Assembly: GCA_946002055.1 (NCBI GenBank) | Contig: CAMFYL010000001.1 | Span: 114,598-178,597, forward strand | Source: an uncultured Roseburia sp. | GTDB lineage: Bacteria; Bacillota; Clostridia; Lachnospirales; Lachnospiraceae | Direction: 5' to 3' | Length of the DNA: 64,000 bases | In this document: piece after piece, positions 18,701-28,234 of the stretch | How the letters are laid out: the number at the start of each line of letters is the position of its first letter | Position numbering within the stretch: the first letter of the stretch is position 1 | Notes under the pieces: model-generated | Told to the model about the DNA's origin: nothing | What the model saw: only the letters and a program-made list of their open reading frames with translations | Database searches by the model: none | Position numbers and translations under genes: made by a program

Positions 18701-19463
18701 CGCTGTATATCTGGATGCTTTCATACTGGAAAATACGCTGCTGGATTTGGCAACGATACTTGCCGTCAGTGTGTGGAGCAAACGTCCTTTGGGAGTAAAG
18801 AGACTGTTTTTGTCTGTGTTCTTTGGTGTTGTAGGCGGAGTGAATTGTTTTCTTTTGATACATGTTTTTTGGCTATATTTGGCACTTGTCTTTCTTGTGG
18901 TAAATCCTGTTATGCTGCGTTTGGCCTTTGGAAAAATGTCCATGGGGGAATTGGGAAACCTCTATTTGGAAGCAGTAGCCGTGAATTTAGTCCTTGGAGG
19001 CACCATGAATCTGTTGAGGCAATACTTTTTGAAGGAGCAGTATTCGTGGATTGTTCCCACATCTGTCGTATGTGTTGTTTTTCTGGCAGTCTGTTTGCTG
19101 AGAAGAAAGGCGCGGGAAGAAACATATGTAAAGACATCTGTGCTGGTAAATGGAAGGGTCATGACGTTTACCGCATTGAGAGACACGGGAAACTGCCTGA
19201 GAGATCCTTTGACAGGGCGACCTGTGTGTATTGTCTCTTGTGAAGTGTGTCAAGAACTTGCAATACCACAAGAGTCTCTGCGGCCCATTTCTTATGAGAC
19301 CGTGGCGGGAAAGAATACGCTGTATATATATCCAGTGTCTAAGTTTTATGTAATGCAGAAGGGAGAGATGGTAGAGAGAAAAGGAATGATGCTAGGCTTT
19401 GCTAATAAAACCCTATTTACCGGGAAAAAATACCAAATGATATTACAGAAAGAATTTTGCTAG
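18696..19463 (+). CDS. spoIIGA: Sigma-E processing peptidase SpoIIGA
   Basis: Membrane-bound aspartic protease that cleaves pro-sigma-E in the mother cell after septation. About five N-terminal hydrophobic helices precede a cytoplasmic domain with the catalytic [11 protein letters not shown] (near residues 160-170). The frame is open from GTG 18669 (264 residues), but its GTG/ATG/ATG codons have no SD and lie at or before the predicted RNA start. GGAGG at 18681-18685 points instead to ATT at 18696. That gives 255 residues beginning as [13 protein letters not shown], which fits SpoIIGA N-termini. A leaderless start at ATG 18675 is the alternative. Confidence 0.88.
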   Translation: MYAVYLDAFILENTLLDLATILAVSVWSKRPLGVKRLFLSVFFGVVGGVNCFLLIHVFWLYLALVFLVVNPVMLRLAFGKMSMGELGNLYLEAVAVNLVLGGTMNLLRQYFLKEQYSWIVPTSVVCVVFLAVCLLRRKAREETYVKTSVLVNGRVMTFTALRDTGNCLRDPLTGRPVCIVSCEVCQELAIPQESLRPISYETVAGKNTLYIYPVSKFYVMQKGEMVERKGMMLGFANKTLFTGKKYQMILQKEFC

Positions 19464-19476
19464 GAGTGAGAACATC

Positions 19477-20178
19477 ATGCGGTTTATATTTGAGTTTTTG
19501 ACGGATTTACAACAGGAGATTTTATACATAGGCGGGACAGATGTGCTGCCGGAACCCTTGGATGAAGAAACGGAGAAACGCTACATAGGTTTACTGGTGG
19601 AGAAGGGAGACAGAGAGGCAAAGGAGAAGCTCATTGAACACAACCTTAGATTGGTGGTCTATATTGCCAAAAAATTTGATAACACCAAGGTGGGGGCAGA
19701 GGATTTGATTTCTATAGGAACCATTGGATTGATGAAGGCCATCAACACCTTTGATGCCAGCAAATGCATCAAATTGGCCACCTATGCCTCACGCTGCATT
19801 GAAAATGAGATTTTGATGTATCTTAGAAAGAATAGCAAGCAAAAGTATGAAGTATCTATTGACGAACCCCTTAACGTGGATTGGGATGGGAACGAACTTT
19901 TGCTTTCGGATATTTTGGGAACAGAGGAGGATATCATCTACAAAGATTTGGAGACAGAGGTTGATTTGAAACTGTTAAAGCAGGCGCTAAAAAGCTTAAG
20001 TGGAAGGGAGAAAATGATTATCGAACTTCGCTTTGGTTTGCACTCCAAAGACGGAGAAGAACTGACACAAAAAGAGGTGGCGGACCTGCTTGGAATTTCC
20101 CAGTCCTACATCTCAAGACTGGAAAAGAAAATCATACGAAGGTTGCATAAAGAAATGGAAAAACAAGTGTGTTTTTAG
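19477..20178 (+). CDS. sigE: Mother-cell sporulation sigma factor, pro-sigma-E
   Basis: Sigma-70 family factor of 233 residues, made as an inactive precursor. A hydrophobic and acidic leader (about 1-25) should be removed by SpoIIGA, encoded 13 nt upstream. Region 2 holds [15 protein letters not shown] and [15 protein letters not shown] (about 50-90). Region 4 ends with the helix-turn-helix [19 protein letters not shown] (about 205-223). Both genes belong to the Spo0A-dependent spoIIG unit. In many spore formers sigG follows directly; here it is about 4 kb away and inverted. Confidence 0.96.
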   Translation: MRFIFEFLTDLQQEILYIGGTDVLPEPLDEETEKRYIGLLVEKGDREAKEKLIEHNLRLVVYIAKKFDNTKVGAEDLISIGTIGLMKAINTFDASKCIKLATYASRCIENEILMYLRKNSKQKYEVSIDEPLNVDWDGNELLLSDILGTEEDIIYKDLETEVDLKLLKQALKSLSGREKMIIELRFGLHSKDGEELTQKEVADLLGISQSYISRLEKKIIRRLHKEMEKQVCF

Positions 20179-20230
20179 TATAATGAACAGGTATAAAGAC
20201 CTAAGAGAATAACAGGAGAACAAGAATTTT

Positions 20231-22384
20231 ATGAACATTAATCTGAAGCTAGCTGAAGAACTGAAGATTCGACCCGCCCAGGTGGATGCGGCGGTGAAAT
20301 TAATTGATGAAGGCAACACCATTCCCTTTATCGCTCGCTATCGAAAGGAAGCTACGGGAGCACTGAATGATGAGGTGCTCCGTAACTTATATGACCGTTT
20401 GACCTATCTTCGAAACTTGCAGGAACGCAAGGATACGGTGCTTTCTAGTATTGAAGAGCAGGGCGTGATGACAGAGGAATTAAGAACTGCAATTGAAGCA
20501 GCCGAGACTATGGTTGTCTTAGAGGATTTATATCGACCATATCGTCCAAAGAGAAGAACAAGAGCTACCATAGCAAAGGAGAAGGGATTGGAACCTTTGG
20601 CAAACCTTATTGTTCTTCAAATGATAAATACACCCCTTGAGCAGGAAGCAAAAAGCTATGTGAATGAGGAAAAAGGTGTGGCAAGTGTGGAGGAAGCCAT
20701 TGATGGCGCCTGTGACATTATTGCTGAGACCATCTCCGATGAGGCGGATTATCGAAGCCATATTCGTGGACTCACTGAGAAAAAAGGACACATTCAGTCG
20801 GTTGCCAAGGATGCCGAAGCAGAGTCTGTTTATGAGATGTATTATGATTTTGACGAGCCTATCGCCAAGTTGCCAGGTCATCGCATTTTAGCACTTAATC
20901 GCGGTGAGAAGGAGAAGATGCTCACGGTTAAGGTGATTGCCCCGGAGGAAGATATTATGAAGTATCTTTTCAAGAAGGTGATTACTAAGGATAATCCGAT
21001 TACCTCACCAGTGTTGCAGCGAGCGGCAGAGGACAGTTACCAGCGCCTGATTGCCCCGGCTATTGAGCGAGAGATTCGAAATCAGTTAACAGAGACAGCA
21101 GAAGACGGAGCTATTAGCGTTTTTGGTAAGAATTTGGCCCAGCTTTTGATGCAGCCGCCAATTGCTAATCAGACTGTATTGGGATGGGATCCAGCGTTTC
21201 GAACAGGCTGTAAGCTTGCTGTTGTAGACGCAACAGGGAAGGTTCTTGACACAACTGTTATCTTCCCAACTGCTCCGCAGAATAAGGTGGAGGAGTCTAA
21301 GGTTGTGTTGAAGAAACTGATTTCAAAGTACAACATCACTTTGATTTCTGTGGGAAATGGAACTGCCAGTCGTGAATCTGAGAAGATTATCGTGGATCTG
21401 TTAAAAGAAATTCCGGTGCCTGTGCAGTACGTGATTACCAATGAGGCAGGAGCTTCTGTGTATTCTGCCAGCAAACTTGCCACAGAGGAATTCCCAAACT
21501 TTGATGTGGGGCAGCGAAGTGCAACATCCATTGCAAGACGTGTGCAAGACCCACTGGCTGAGCTTGTAAAAATTGATCCTAAGTCCATTGGTGTCGGACA
21601 GTATCAACACGATATGAATCAGAAGAAGCTGGGAGAAGCCTTAGGTGGGGTAGTGGAGGATTGCGTTAACAGAGTAGGTGTGGATCTGAACACTGCCTCT
21701 GCATCCCTGCTGGAATATGTATCTGGTATCAATAAGACTTTGGCAAAAAATATCGTTACCTACCGAGAGGAAAATGGAAAATTTACCACACGAAAGCAGC
21801 TTCTTAAGGTTGCAAAGCTTGGACCAAAGGCATATGAGCAGTGTGCAGGATTCCTTCGTATCTCAGATGGAAAGAATCCATTGGATGCCACCAGTGTTCA
21901 TCCGGAGAGTTACGAAATTACAGAGAAACTTTTGGAGAGCTTAGGGCATACAACAGCTGATCTTAGAGGAGAAGAACTGTCTCATATCTCTAAGGAGATC
22001 AAGGATGTGAAAAAGGTGGCAGAAGACCTTGGGGTTGGAGATATCACACTTCAGGATATATTATCGGAATTGGAGAAGCCGGGAAGAGATCCAAGAGAGG
22101 ATATGCCAAAGCCAATCCTTAGATCCGACGTTCTTGAGATGAGTGATTTGACACCAGGGATGGTACTGAAGGGGACTGTTAGAAATGTCATCGATTTTGG
22201 CGCCTTTGTTGATATTGGGGTGCATCAGGATGGACTTGTTCACATTTCACAGATCTGCGACCGCTATATCAAGCATCCTTTAGAGGCTGTCAGTGTTGGC
22301 GATGTGGTTGATGTTCAGGTTATGAGTGTGGATTTGAAGAAACAGCGTATCCAATTAACCATGAAGATAAAACAGGAGAAGTAG
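20231..22384 (+). CDS. Tex family RNA-binding protein
   Basis: Tex-type nucleic-acid-binding protein of 717 residues, cytoplasmic and linked in other bacteria to transcription and RNA metabolism. The order is standard: an N-terminal helical domain with TIPFIARYRKEATG near residues 30-43, a YqgF RNase H-like domain (about 320-450), helix-hairpin-helix motifs (about 490-560) and a C-terminal S1 domain (about 640-715, starting GMVLKGTVRNVIDFGAFVDI). It follows sigE by 52 nt with its own SD. Confidence 0.95.
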   Translation: MNINLKLAEELKIRPAQVDAAVKLIDEGNTIPFIARYRKEATGALNDEVLRNLYDRLTYLRNLQERKDTVLSSIEEQGVMTEELRTAIEAAETMVVLEDLYRPYRPKRRTRATIAKEKGLEPLANLIVLQMINTPLEQEAKSYVNEEKGVASVEEAIDGACDIIAETISDEADYRSHIRGLTEKKGHIQSVAKDAEAESVYEMYYDFDEPIAKLPGHRILALNRGEKEKMLTVKVIAPEEDIMKYLFKKVITKDNPITSPVLQRAAEDSYQRLIAPAIEREIRNQLTETAEDGAISVFGKNLAQLLMQPPIANQTVLGWDPAFRTGCKLAVVDATGKVLDTTVIFPTAPQNKVEESKVVLKKLISKYNITLISVGNGTASRESEKIIVDLLKEIPVPVQYVITNEAGASVYSASKLATEEFPNFDVGQRSATSIARRVQDPLAELVKIDPKSIGVGQYQHDMNQKKLGEALGGVVEDCVNRVGVDLNTASASLLEYVSGINKTLAKNIVTYREENGKFTTRKQLLKVAKLGPKAYEQCAGFLRISDGKNPLDATSVHPESYEITEKLLESLGHTTADLRGEELSHISKEIKDVKKVAEDLGVGDITLQDILSELEKPGRDPREDMPKPILRSDVLEMSDLTPGMVLKGTVRNVIDFGAFVDIGVHQDGLVHISQICDRYIKHPLEAVSVGDVVDVQVMSVDLKKQRIQLTMKIKQEK

Positions 22385-22400
22385 AAAGGAAGGGGTTCTA

Positions 22401-24002
22401 ATGAAAATAACATTTTTGGGGGCTGCCCATGAGGTGACAGGAAGCTGTCACTTCGTAGAGGTAGGAGAGAAAAAGTTCCTTGTAGACTGTGGTATGGAGC
22501 AGGGACCTGATATCTATAAGAATCAGGAATTGCCTGTGCAGGCAGCGGCTATTGACTATGTGTTTGTAACCCATGCACATATTGACCATTCCGGTTTATT
22601 GCCACTGCTTTACAGTCACGGATTTCGTGGACAAGTATTTGCCACGGAGGCAACCTGTGAGCTGTGTAACATTATGTTAAAGGATTCTGCCCACATTCAG
22701 ACCTTTGAAGCAGAGTGGAAAAATCGCAAGGCAAAGAGAGCAGGAAAGCCGGAGGTGACACCACTTTATACCATGGAAGATGCACAGGGAGTACTGGAGC
22801 ATTTTGTTCCTATGCGCTATCACGATAAGCACAAAATCTGTGATGAAATAGAAGTAAGATTTATAGATGCAGGACATTTACTGGGGTCGGCTTCCATTGA
22901 AATTTGGCTTACAGAAGGTGATGAGCATCGCAAGATGGTCTTTTCCGGTGATGTTGGACAGGGAAATAAACCCCTCATTAAGGAACCGGAGTTTGTGGAA
23001 GATGCAAATTACGTTGTCATTGAATCTACCTATGGTGATAGAGAACATAACGCTCCAATGGATTTTGCAAAGGCCCTGGCAGATGTGATGCGACAGACCT
23101 TCCAGTCGGGTGGCAATCTGGTGATACCGGCATTTTCTGTTGGTCGAACCCAGGAGATGTTGTATTTCATTCGACGAATCAAGGAGGAGCATCTTCTGGA
23201 TGGGGTTGACAACTTTGATGTCTATATGGATAGTCCTCTGGCTGTGGAAGCCACGGCAATTTTCCATGAGAATGTGTCAGAATGTTTTGACGAAGAGGCT
23301 AAGAGGTTGATTGCAGAGGGGAAAAATCCCATTCGTTTTCCCGGACTTAAGATGGCAGTCAGCAGTGATGAATCCAAGATGATTAACTTTGATATGAAGC
23401 CAAAGGTAATTATTTCTGCTTCTGGTATGTGCGAGGCAGGTCGTATTCGCCATCACTTGAAGCATAATCTGTGGCGACCGGAGTGCACCATCTTATTTGT
23501 GGGATATCAGGTGCCGGGAACTTTGGGACATAGCCTTTTAAATGGCGCTAAGGAAGTAAAACTATTTGGTGAGACAGTAAATGTGGAAGCTCGGATTGAG
23601 AATTTACCAGGCATCAGCGGTCACGCAGATCGTACGAAACTCTTGGAGTGGATAGGCGCGCTAAAGACACCTCCAGAGAAGGTTTTTGTGGTTCACGGTG
23701 ATGATGCTGTGTGTGATAAGTTTGCCAGGGATGTAAGAGATACTCATGGTTATAACGCAATCGCCCCATATTCTGGGGATGAATATGATTTGTTGACAGG
23801 TGAGTGTATTCGTCAGGGCGAACACCAAGCAATCCAAAAGAAGAAACCGTCAGCCAAGGTGGTTTCCAATGTATTTGCAAGACTTGTGGCTGCAGGGGAG
23901 CGCCTGATGCACGTAATCCAAGGCTGCGAAGGTATGGCCAATAAGGACTTAGCCAAGTTTGCGGATCAGATTAACGCTCTGTGCGACAAGTGGAGCAAGT
24001 AA
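22401..24002 (+). CDS. Beta-CASP metallo-beta-lactamase RNA hydrolase
   Basis: Predicted zinc-dependent ribonuclease or hydrolase of 533 residues. The metal motif is T-H-A-H-I-D-H-S-G (about 56-64), with further ligands at the His of AGHLLGSA and the Asp of FSGDVGQ. The beta-CASP domain has the GMCEAGRIRHHL stretch (about 341-352), and an RMMBL part holds ISGHADRTKLLEWI near residues 405-418 and VVHGDD near 431-436. Family members process RNA, but no substrate is known here. Its last 32 bp overlap the 3' end of sigG on the other strand. Confidence 0.93.
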   Translation: MKITFLGAAHEVTGSCHFVEVGEKKFLVDCGMEQGPDIYKNQELPVQAAAIDYVFVTHAHIDHSGLLPLLYSHGFRGQVFATEATCELCNIMLKDSAHIQTFEAEWKNRKAKRAGKPEVTPLYTMEDAQGVLEHFVPMRYHDKHKICDEIEVRFIDAGHLLGSASIEIWLTEGDEHRKMVFSGDVGQGNKPLIKEPEFVEDANYVVIESTYGDREHNAPMDFAKALADVMRQTFQSGGNLVIPAFSVGRTQEMLYFIRRIKEEHLLDGVDNFDVYMDSPLAVEATAIFHENVSECFDEEAKRLIAEGKNPIRFPGLKMAVSSDESKMINFDMKPKVIISASGMCEAGRIRHHLKHNLWRPECTILFVGYQVPGTLGHSLLNGAKEVKLFGETVNVEARIENLPGISGHADRTKLLEWIGALKTPPEKVFVVHGDDAVCDKFARDVRDTHGYNAIAPYSGDEYDLLTGECIRQGEHQAIQKKKPSAKVVSNVFARLVAAGERLMHVIQGCEGMANKDLAKFADQINALCDKWSK

Positions 24003-24774
24003 GGTAGCGCTCCATAGATTTTAGAGCATTTTTTTCCAGACGGGAGACTTGGGCCTGGGAGATGCATATCTCAGAGGCCACTTCCATCTGGGTTTTACCT
24101 TCAAAGAATCTAAGGCGGATAATATGGGACTCCCGATCCGGGAGTGTGTCTAGGGCATCGTTTAGTGATAGACTTTCCACCCAGTTATCCTCCTTATTTT
24201 TTTTGTCGCTGATTTGGTCCATGACATACAAAGTGTCGCCGCCGTCATTGTAGATAGGATCATAGAGTGAGAGGGGACTTTGCATGGCATCTAAGGCATA
24301 GAGCATATCCTCTAGGGGAATGCCGGCTTCCTTTGCAATTTCTTCCATGGTAGGTTCCGTGGTTTTTTTTCGGGAAAGATTTTCCTTAGCAATAATAGCT
24401 TTATATGCCGTGTCTCGCAATGACCTGGAAATACGAATACTGCTGGAGGTATCCCGTAAATAGCGGCGGATTTCTCCAATAATCATAGGAACGGCGTAAG
24501 TGGAGAATTTTACTTCCATGGTAGGATCAAAGTTATCTACAGATTTCATTAGTCCAATGCAACCGATTTGAAAGAGATCATCTAAGTTCTCCCCGTGTCC
24601 ACTAAATCTTTTTAAAACACTAAGTACAAGGCGCAGATTGCCTTTGATATAAGTTTCCCGGGCCTGCATATCACCTGCCTTTATCCTGCTCCACAGACTG
24701 GTTTTCTCTTCGTCAGAGAGAAGAGGAAGAGTTGATGTGTTGACGCCACAGATTTCCACTTTATATGCACTCAA
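23971..24774 (-). CDS. sigG: Forespore sporulation sigma factor SigG
   Basis: Late forespore sigma factor of 267 residues. The N-terminus MSAYKVEICGVNTSTLPLLS is the diagnostic SigG start and carries the anti-sigma-contacting region. Region 2 has NLRLVLSVLKRFSGHGENLDDLFQ (about 46-69) and region 4 ends EICISQAQVSRLEKNAL. The start codon is TTG behind GGGGAGG. It is convergent with, and overlaps by 32 bp, the beta-CASP gene, so their transcripts would be antisense at the ends. It is not in tandem with sigE, unlike in many Clostridia. Confidence 0.95.
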   Translation of the reverse strand: MSAYKVEICGVNTSTLPLLSDEEKTSLWSRIKAGDMQARETYIKGNLRLVLSVLKRFSGHGENLDDLFQIGCIGLMKSVDNFDPTMEVKFSTYAVPMIIGEIRRYLRDTSSSIRISRSLRDTAYKAIIAKENLSRKKTTEPTMEEIAKEAGIPLEDMLYALDAMQSPLSLYDPIYNDGGDTLYVMDQISDKKNKEDNWVESLSLNDALDTLPDRESHIIRLRFFEGKTQMEVASEICISQAQVSRLEKNALKSMERYLTCSTCRTER

Positions 24775-24870
24775 TGGTTTTGCCTCCCCAAAAAAGAATA
24801 TGTAAAAGAAATCTGTGCACTTCGTTCAAATATAGGGTGCTTCTCTTTGTGAATTTTTATACATCTAATC

Positions 24871-24899
24871 TTTTCATTTTAGGTAAAATGTGATAGAAT
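24871..24899 (+). promoter_or_regulatory. queT promoter
   Basis: TTTTCA (24871-24876) and TAGAAT (24894-24899) are separated by 17 nt, with TG one base before the -10. The start would be near 24906, just before the preQ1 aptamer. Confidence 0.55.
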
Positions 24900-24912
24900 G
24901 CATAGGAATTAT

Positions 24913-24954
24913 CGTGTGTTCGCAACCATCCACACGCAAAACAAAACTAAGGAG
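24913..24954 (+). ncRNA. PreQ1-I riboswitch controlling queT
   Basis: A short hairpin CGTGTG (24913-24918) / CACACG (24931-24936) encloses a loop with TTCGCAACCATC. It is followed by the A-rich tail CAAAACAAAACTAAGGAG. This is the compact class I preQ1 architecture, in which the tail folds back on the loop and the SD (AAGGAG) is hidden when preQ1 binds. The QueT transporter gene directly after it strongly supports the call. Confidence 0.85.
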
Positions 24955-24964
24955 ATAATTAAAT

Positions 24965-25453
24965 ATGAGAAACAAAAACGTGTTACGATTGACCCAGGCT
25001 GCAATGATTGCGGCCATTTATGTTGTATTGACCTACTTTATCAATGCTTTTGGCTTGGCAAGTGGGGCAATTCAGGTGAGAATCTCTGAGGCACTGACCA
25101 TTTTGCCGGTTTTCACACCTGCAGCTATCCCTGGTCTTTTTGTTGGATGTTTACTTTCGAACATTTTGACAGGATGTATGGCACTTGATGTTATCTTTGG
25201 CAGCTTGGCAACACTGCTTGGTGCCCTTGGTACATACCTGCTTCGAAAGACGAGATTTGTATTTACCTTGCCACCAGTGATTGCAAATGCCATTATTGTT
25301 CCAATTGTTCTCCGCAACGTATACGGAGTAGGAGATGCTTTCTGGTATCTGGTTCTTACCGTAGGTGCCGGTGAAGTGATCTCTGTATGCATATTGGGAT
25401 TTATCTTGAAGAAGGTGCTCTGGAAGCATCGCGATACCATTTTTAAACAGTAA
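24965..25453 (+). CDS. queT: QueT-type queuosine precursor transporter
   Basis: Substrate-binding (S) component of an ECF-type importer for a queuosine precursor, 162 residues with five to six membrane helices. Typical features are the start RLTQAAMIAAIYVVLTY, QVRISEALTILPVFTP (about 38-53) and the Gly/Leu-rich GLFVGCLLSN. It relies on a shared ECF energy module encoded elsewhere. The preQ1 riboswitch fits import of preQ1 or a close precursor, which queA (4.7 kb) would use downstream. Confidence 0.93.
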   Translation: MRNKNVLRLTQAAMIAAIYVVLTYFINAFGLASGAIQVRISEALTILPVFTPAAIPGLFVGCLLSNILTGCMALDVIFGSLATLLGALGTYLLRKTRFVFTLPPVIANAIIVPIVLRNVYGVGDAFWYLVLTVGAGEVISVCILGFILKKVLWKHRDTIFKQ

Positions 25454-25477
25454 TCTGTGTAGAAGGAAGGAAGAGAC

Positions 25478-27244
25478 ATGAAAGAAATCTTAAAGCTTAT
25501 TATGGAAGAAGTGACATCCGCTTTTGTGGATTGTGGATATGATGAGAAATACGGACATGTATCCATCTCAAATCGTCCTGATTTGTGCGAATTCCAGTGC
25601 AACGGTGCTATGGCAGCTGCTAAGGAGTACAAGAAGGCACCTATTGTCATTGCAAGTGAAGTATGCGAAAAACTTCAAGACAATGCTATGTTTAAAAGTG
25701 TAGAAGCTTGCCCACCGGGATTTTTGAATATCACTTTAGCTGAGGATTTCTTGGCTTCCTATGCAAATGAAATGGCAGAAGATGAGCGCCTTGGTATGCC
25801 CCAGGTTGAAAACCCGGAGACCATTATGATTGATTACGGCGGACCTAATGTGGCAAAGCCACTTCACGTAGGTCACCTTCGCTCCGCTATTATCGGTGAG
25901 AGTATTAAGAGAATCAGCAAGTTTGTAGGTCATAACGCCATTGGTGATGTTCATTTGGGAGACTGGGGTCTTCAGATGGGGCTTATCATCACAGAACTTC
26001 GTTTGCGCAAACCAGAACTTGTATACTTTGATCCGGATTATACGGGGGAGTATCCTACAGAGGCTCCATTTACCATTGGCGAGCTGGAGGAGATTTACCC
26101 AACAGCAAGCGGTAAGTCCAAGGAAGATGCTGCATATAAAGAAGAAGCTATGGCGGCAACCTATGAGTTGCAGCATGGAAACAAGGGTTATCAGGCACTC
26201 TTGGGCCATATCTTAAATGTGTCGGTAACAGATCTTAAGAAGAACTATGAGAACTTGAACGTGTCCTTCGAACTGTGGAAGGGTGAGTCTGACGCACAGC
26301 CTTATATTCCGGATATGGTTGAGAAGATGAAGGCAGATGGACATGCGTATATTAGTGAGGGGGCCCTTGTTGTGGATGTGAAGGAAGAGACAGATACCAA
26401 GGAAATTCCTCCTTGTATGATCTTAAAGTCAGATGGTGCATCTCTTTACAACACAACAGATTTGGCAACGATGGTTTGGAGAATGGAGGATTACAATCCA
26501 AATCAGATTATCTATGTGGTAGACAAGCGCCAGGAGCTTTACTTCACACAGGTATTCCGCTGTGCAAGAAAGACAGGCATTGTTCCGGAAAACACAGGAC
26601 TTCATTTCGTTGGCTTTGGTACCATGAACGGTAAGGATGGTAAGCCGTTTAAGACAAGAGAGGGTGGCGTTATGCGTCTTGAGACTCTGGTGTCTGAGAT
26701 CAACGATAAGATGTATCAGAAGATTATGGAAAATAAGACCATGGATGAGGAAGAGGCAAGAAAGACAGCCAAGATGGTTGCGTTGTCTGCCATTAAGTAT
26801 GGTGACTTGTCTAACCAGGCATCTAAGGATTACATTTTCGATGTGGAGAGATTTACCTCCTTTGAGGGAAATACCGGCCCATATATTCTCTATACCATCG
26901 TTCGTATGAAGTCCATCTTGAATAAATACAATGAGCTTGGTAAGCATGTGGCGGATGCTAAGATTTTGCCGGCAGCATCTGAAAGTGAGAAGTCATTGAT
27001 GTTAGAGCTTTCTAAGTTCAACAGTTCCATTCGTGGTGCATACGAAGAGTTGGCACCCCACAAGATTTGTGCTTACATCTACGACTTGGCAAATGCATTT
27101 AATCATTTCTATCATGAGACAAGAATTATGGCTGAGGAGGATGAAGTGAAGCAGGCAGGTTATATTTGTCTGTTAAAGCTTACCAAGAATGCACTTGAGA
27201 CTTGTATTGATTTGTTGGGATTTGAAGCGCCGGAGCGCATGTAG
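25478..27244 (+). CDS. argS: Arginine-tRNA ligase
   Basis: Class I synthetase, 588 residues, charging tRNA-Arg. The N-terminal Add-1 domain is followed by the HIGH motif as NVAKPLHVGHLRSAI (about 125-139). A standard KMSKS is absent. In its place is GKPFKTREGG near residue 390, the known ArgRS subtype in which the Lys before HIGH compensates. The C-terminal DALR anticodon domain ends at residue 588. The SD is GAAGGAAGAG. The next gene begins 6 nt after the stop. Confidence 0.97.
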   Translation: MKEILKLIMEEVTSAFVDCGYDEKYGHVSISNRPDLCEFQCNGAMAAAKEYKKAPIVIASEVCEKLQDNAMFKSVEACPPGFLNITLAEDFLASYANEMAEDERLGMPQVENPETIMIDYGGPNVAKPLHVGHLRSAIIGESIKRISKFVGHNAIGDVHLGDWGLQMGLIITELRLRKPELVYFDPDYTGEYPTEAPFTIGELEEIYPTASGKSKEDAAYKEEAMAATYELQHGNKGYQALLGHILNVSVTDLKKNYENLNVSFELWKGESDAQPYIPDMVEKMKADGHAYISEGALVVDVKEETDTKEIPPCMILKSDGASLYNTTDLATMVWRMEDYNPNQIIYVVDKRQELYFTQVFRCARKTGIVPENTGLHFVGFGTMNGKDGKPFKTREGGVMRLETLVSEINDKMYQKIMENKTMDEEEARKTAKMVALSAIKYGDLSNQASKDYIFDVERFTSFEGNTGPYILYTIVRMKSILNKYNELGKHVADAKILPAASESEKSLMLELSKFNSSIRGAYEELAPHKICAYIYDLANAFNHFYHETRIMAEEDEVKQAGYICLLKLTKNALETCIDLLGFEAPERM

Positions 27245-27250
27245 GAAAGA

Positions 27251-28150
27251 ATGGAATACTATTCACTGAATCAATATTTAAAAGACACCTTCGGTTGTAA
27301 GGTTTATAAAATTGCATTGGACGGAGGATTCTCCTGTCCAAATAGAGACGGCTCCTTGGGAACAAGGGGCTGTATTTTCTGTTCAGGAAAGGGCAGTGGC
27401 AATTTTGCAGAGCCTGTGAGCCTGAATGAAAAGGGAATTCCCGATGTCTTTGCACAGATAGAGGCAGGGAAGGCACGGGTGGCAAGAAAGAATCCAGACG
27501 GAAAATATATCGCCTATTTCCAGTCCTTTACCAATACCTATGGACCGCTGGACTATCTGAAAGAAGTGTATACCCAGGCAATGGAACATCCGGACATCGT
27601 TGCGCTCTCCATTGGAACCAGACCGGATTGCCTTCCTGATGACGTCATTACTCTCTTGAAAGAGTTAAATGAAATCAAACCGGTATGGGTGGAGTTGGGA
27701 CTTCAGACCATCCACCAGGAAAGCGCGAAATACATTCGTCGTGGCTATGAACTCTCTGTTTATGATGATGGAGTGCGACGCTTGCGTGAGGCAGGGATAG
27801 ATGTGATTGTCCATTGTATCTTAGGCCTTCCCAATGAGACAAGGGAGATGATGAAGGAGACCGTTTCCTATGTTGGAAAAAGTGGCGTGAAAGGAATTAA
27901 ACTTCAGCTTTTGCATGTGCTAAAAGGGACAGATTTGGCCAGGGAATACGAGGCTGGGAAATTTTCCGCAATGGAAATGGAAGAATATGTATCCCTTGTG
28001 GCAGAGTGCATTGCCCTTTTACCAAAGGATATGGTGATTCATCGTATGACAGGAGACGGAGATAAGAGAGAGCTGATAGCACCCTTGTGGAGTGCAGACA
28101 AGAAACGTGTTCTCAACGCCTTACAAAAGGCAATCAAAGATATTAACTAA
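27251..28150 (+). CDS. TIGR01212 family radical SAM protein
   Basis: Radical SAM enzyme of 299 residues in the TIGR01212 family (YtqA type). The cluster-binding Cys residues lie in FSCPNRDGSLGTRGCIFCSG (about 19-38). WVELGLQTIHQESAKYI (about 148-164) and GLPNETREMMKET are characteristic. Some relatives have been linked to tRNA wobble modification, but the substrate here is not inferable. It starts 6 nt after argS, so cotranscription is likely. Confidence 0.92.
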   Translation: MEYYSLNQYLKDTFGCKVYKIALDGGFSCPNRDGSLGTRGCIFCSGKGSGNFAEPVSLNEKGIPDVFAQIEAGKARVARKNPDGKYIAYFQSFTNTYGPLDYLKEVYTQAMEHPDIVALSIGTRPDCLPDDVITLLKELNEIKPVWVELGLQTIHQESAKYIRRGYELSVYDDGVRRLREAGIDVIVHCILGLPNETREMMKETVSYVGKSGVKGIKLQLLHVLKGTDLAREYEAGKFSAMEMEEYVSLVAECIALLPKDMVIHRMTGDGDKRELIAPLWSADKKRVLNALQKAIKDIN

Positions 28151-28185
28151 TTGCGTGGTTCTACCGATATAAACTGTAAATAGGT

Positions 28186-28207
28186 ATGTCAAAACGGATT
28201 TTGACAT
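28186..28207. repeat. Perfect 9-bp inverted repeat before the DUF6033 gene
   Basis: ATGTCAAAA (28186-28194) and TTTTGACAT (28199-28207) flank a CGGA loop. It lacks a T tract, so it is either a weak hairpin or an operator for the DUF6033 gene 27 nt downstream. Confidence 0.4.
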
Positions 28208-28234
28208 GGACGCAGTTTCAAGGAGGAAAGAAAT

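Noticed and set aside
24780..24870. Sigma-F/G-type promoter upstream of sigG on the minus strand
   Set aside because: A GTATA and a CACCCTA-like element occur, but the -10 lacks a key T and the spacing is loose, so the match is too weak to claim.
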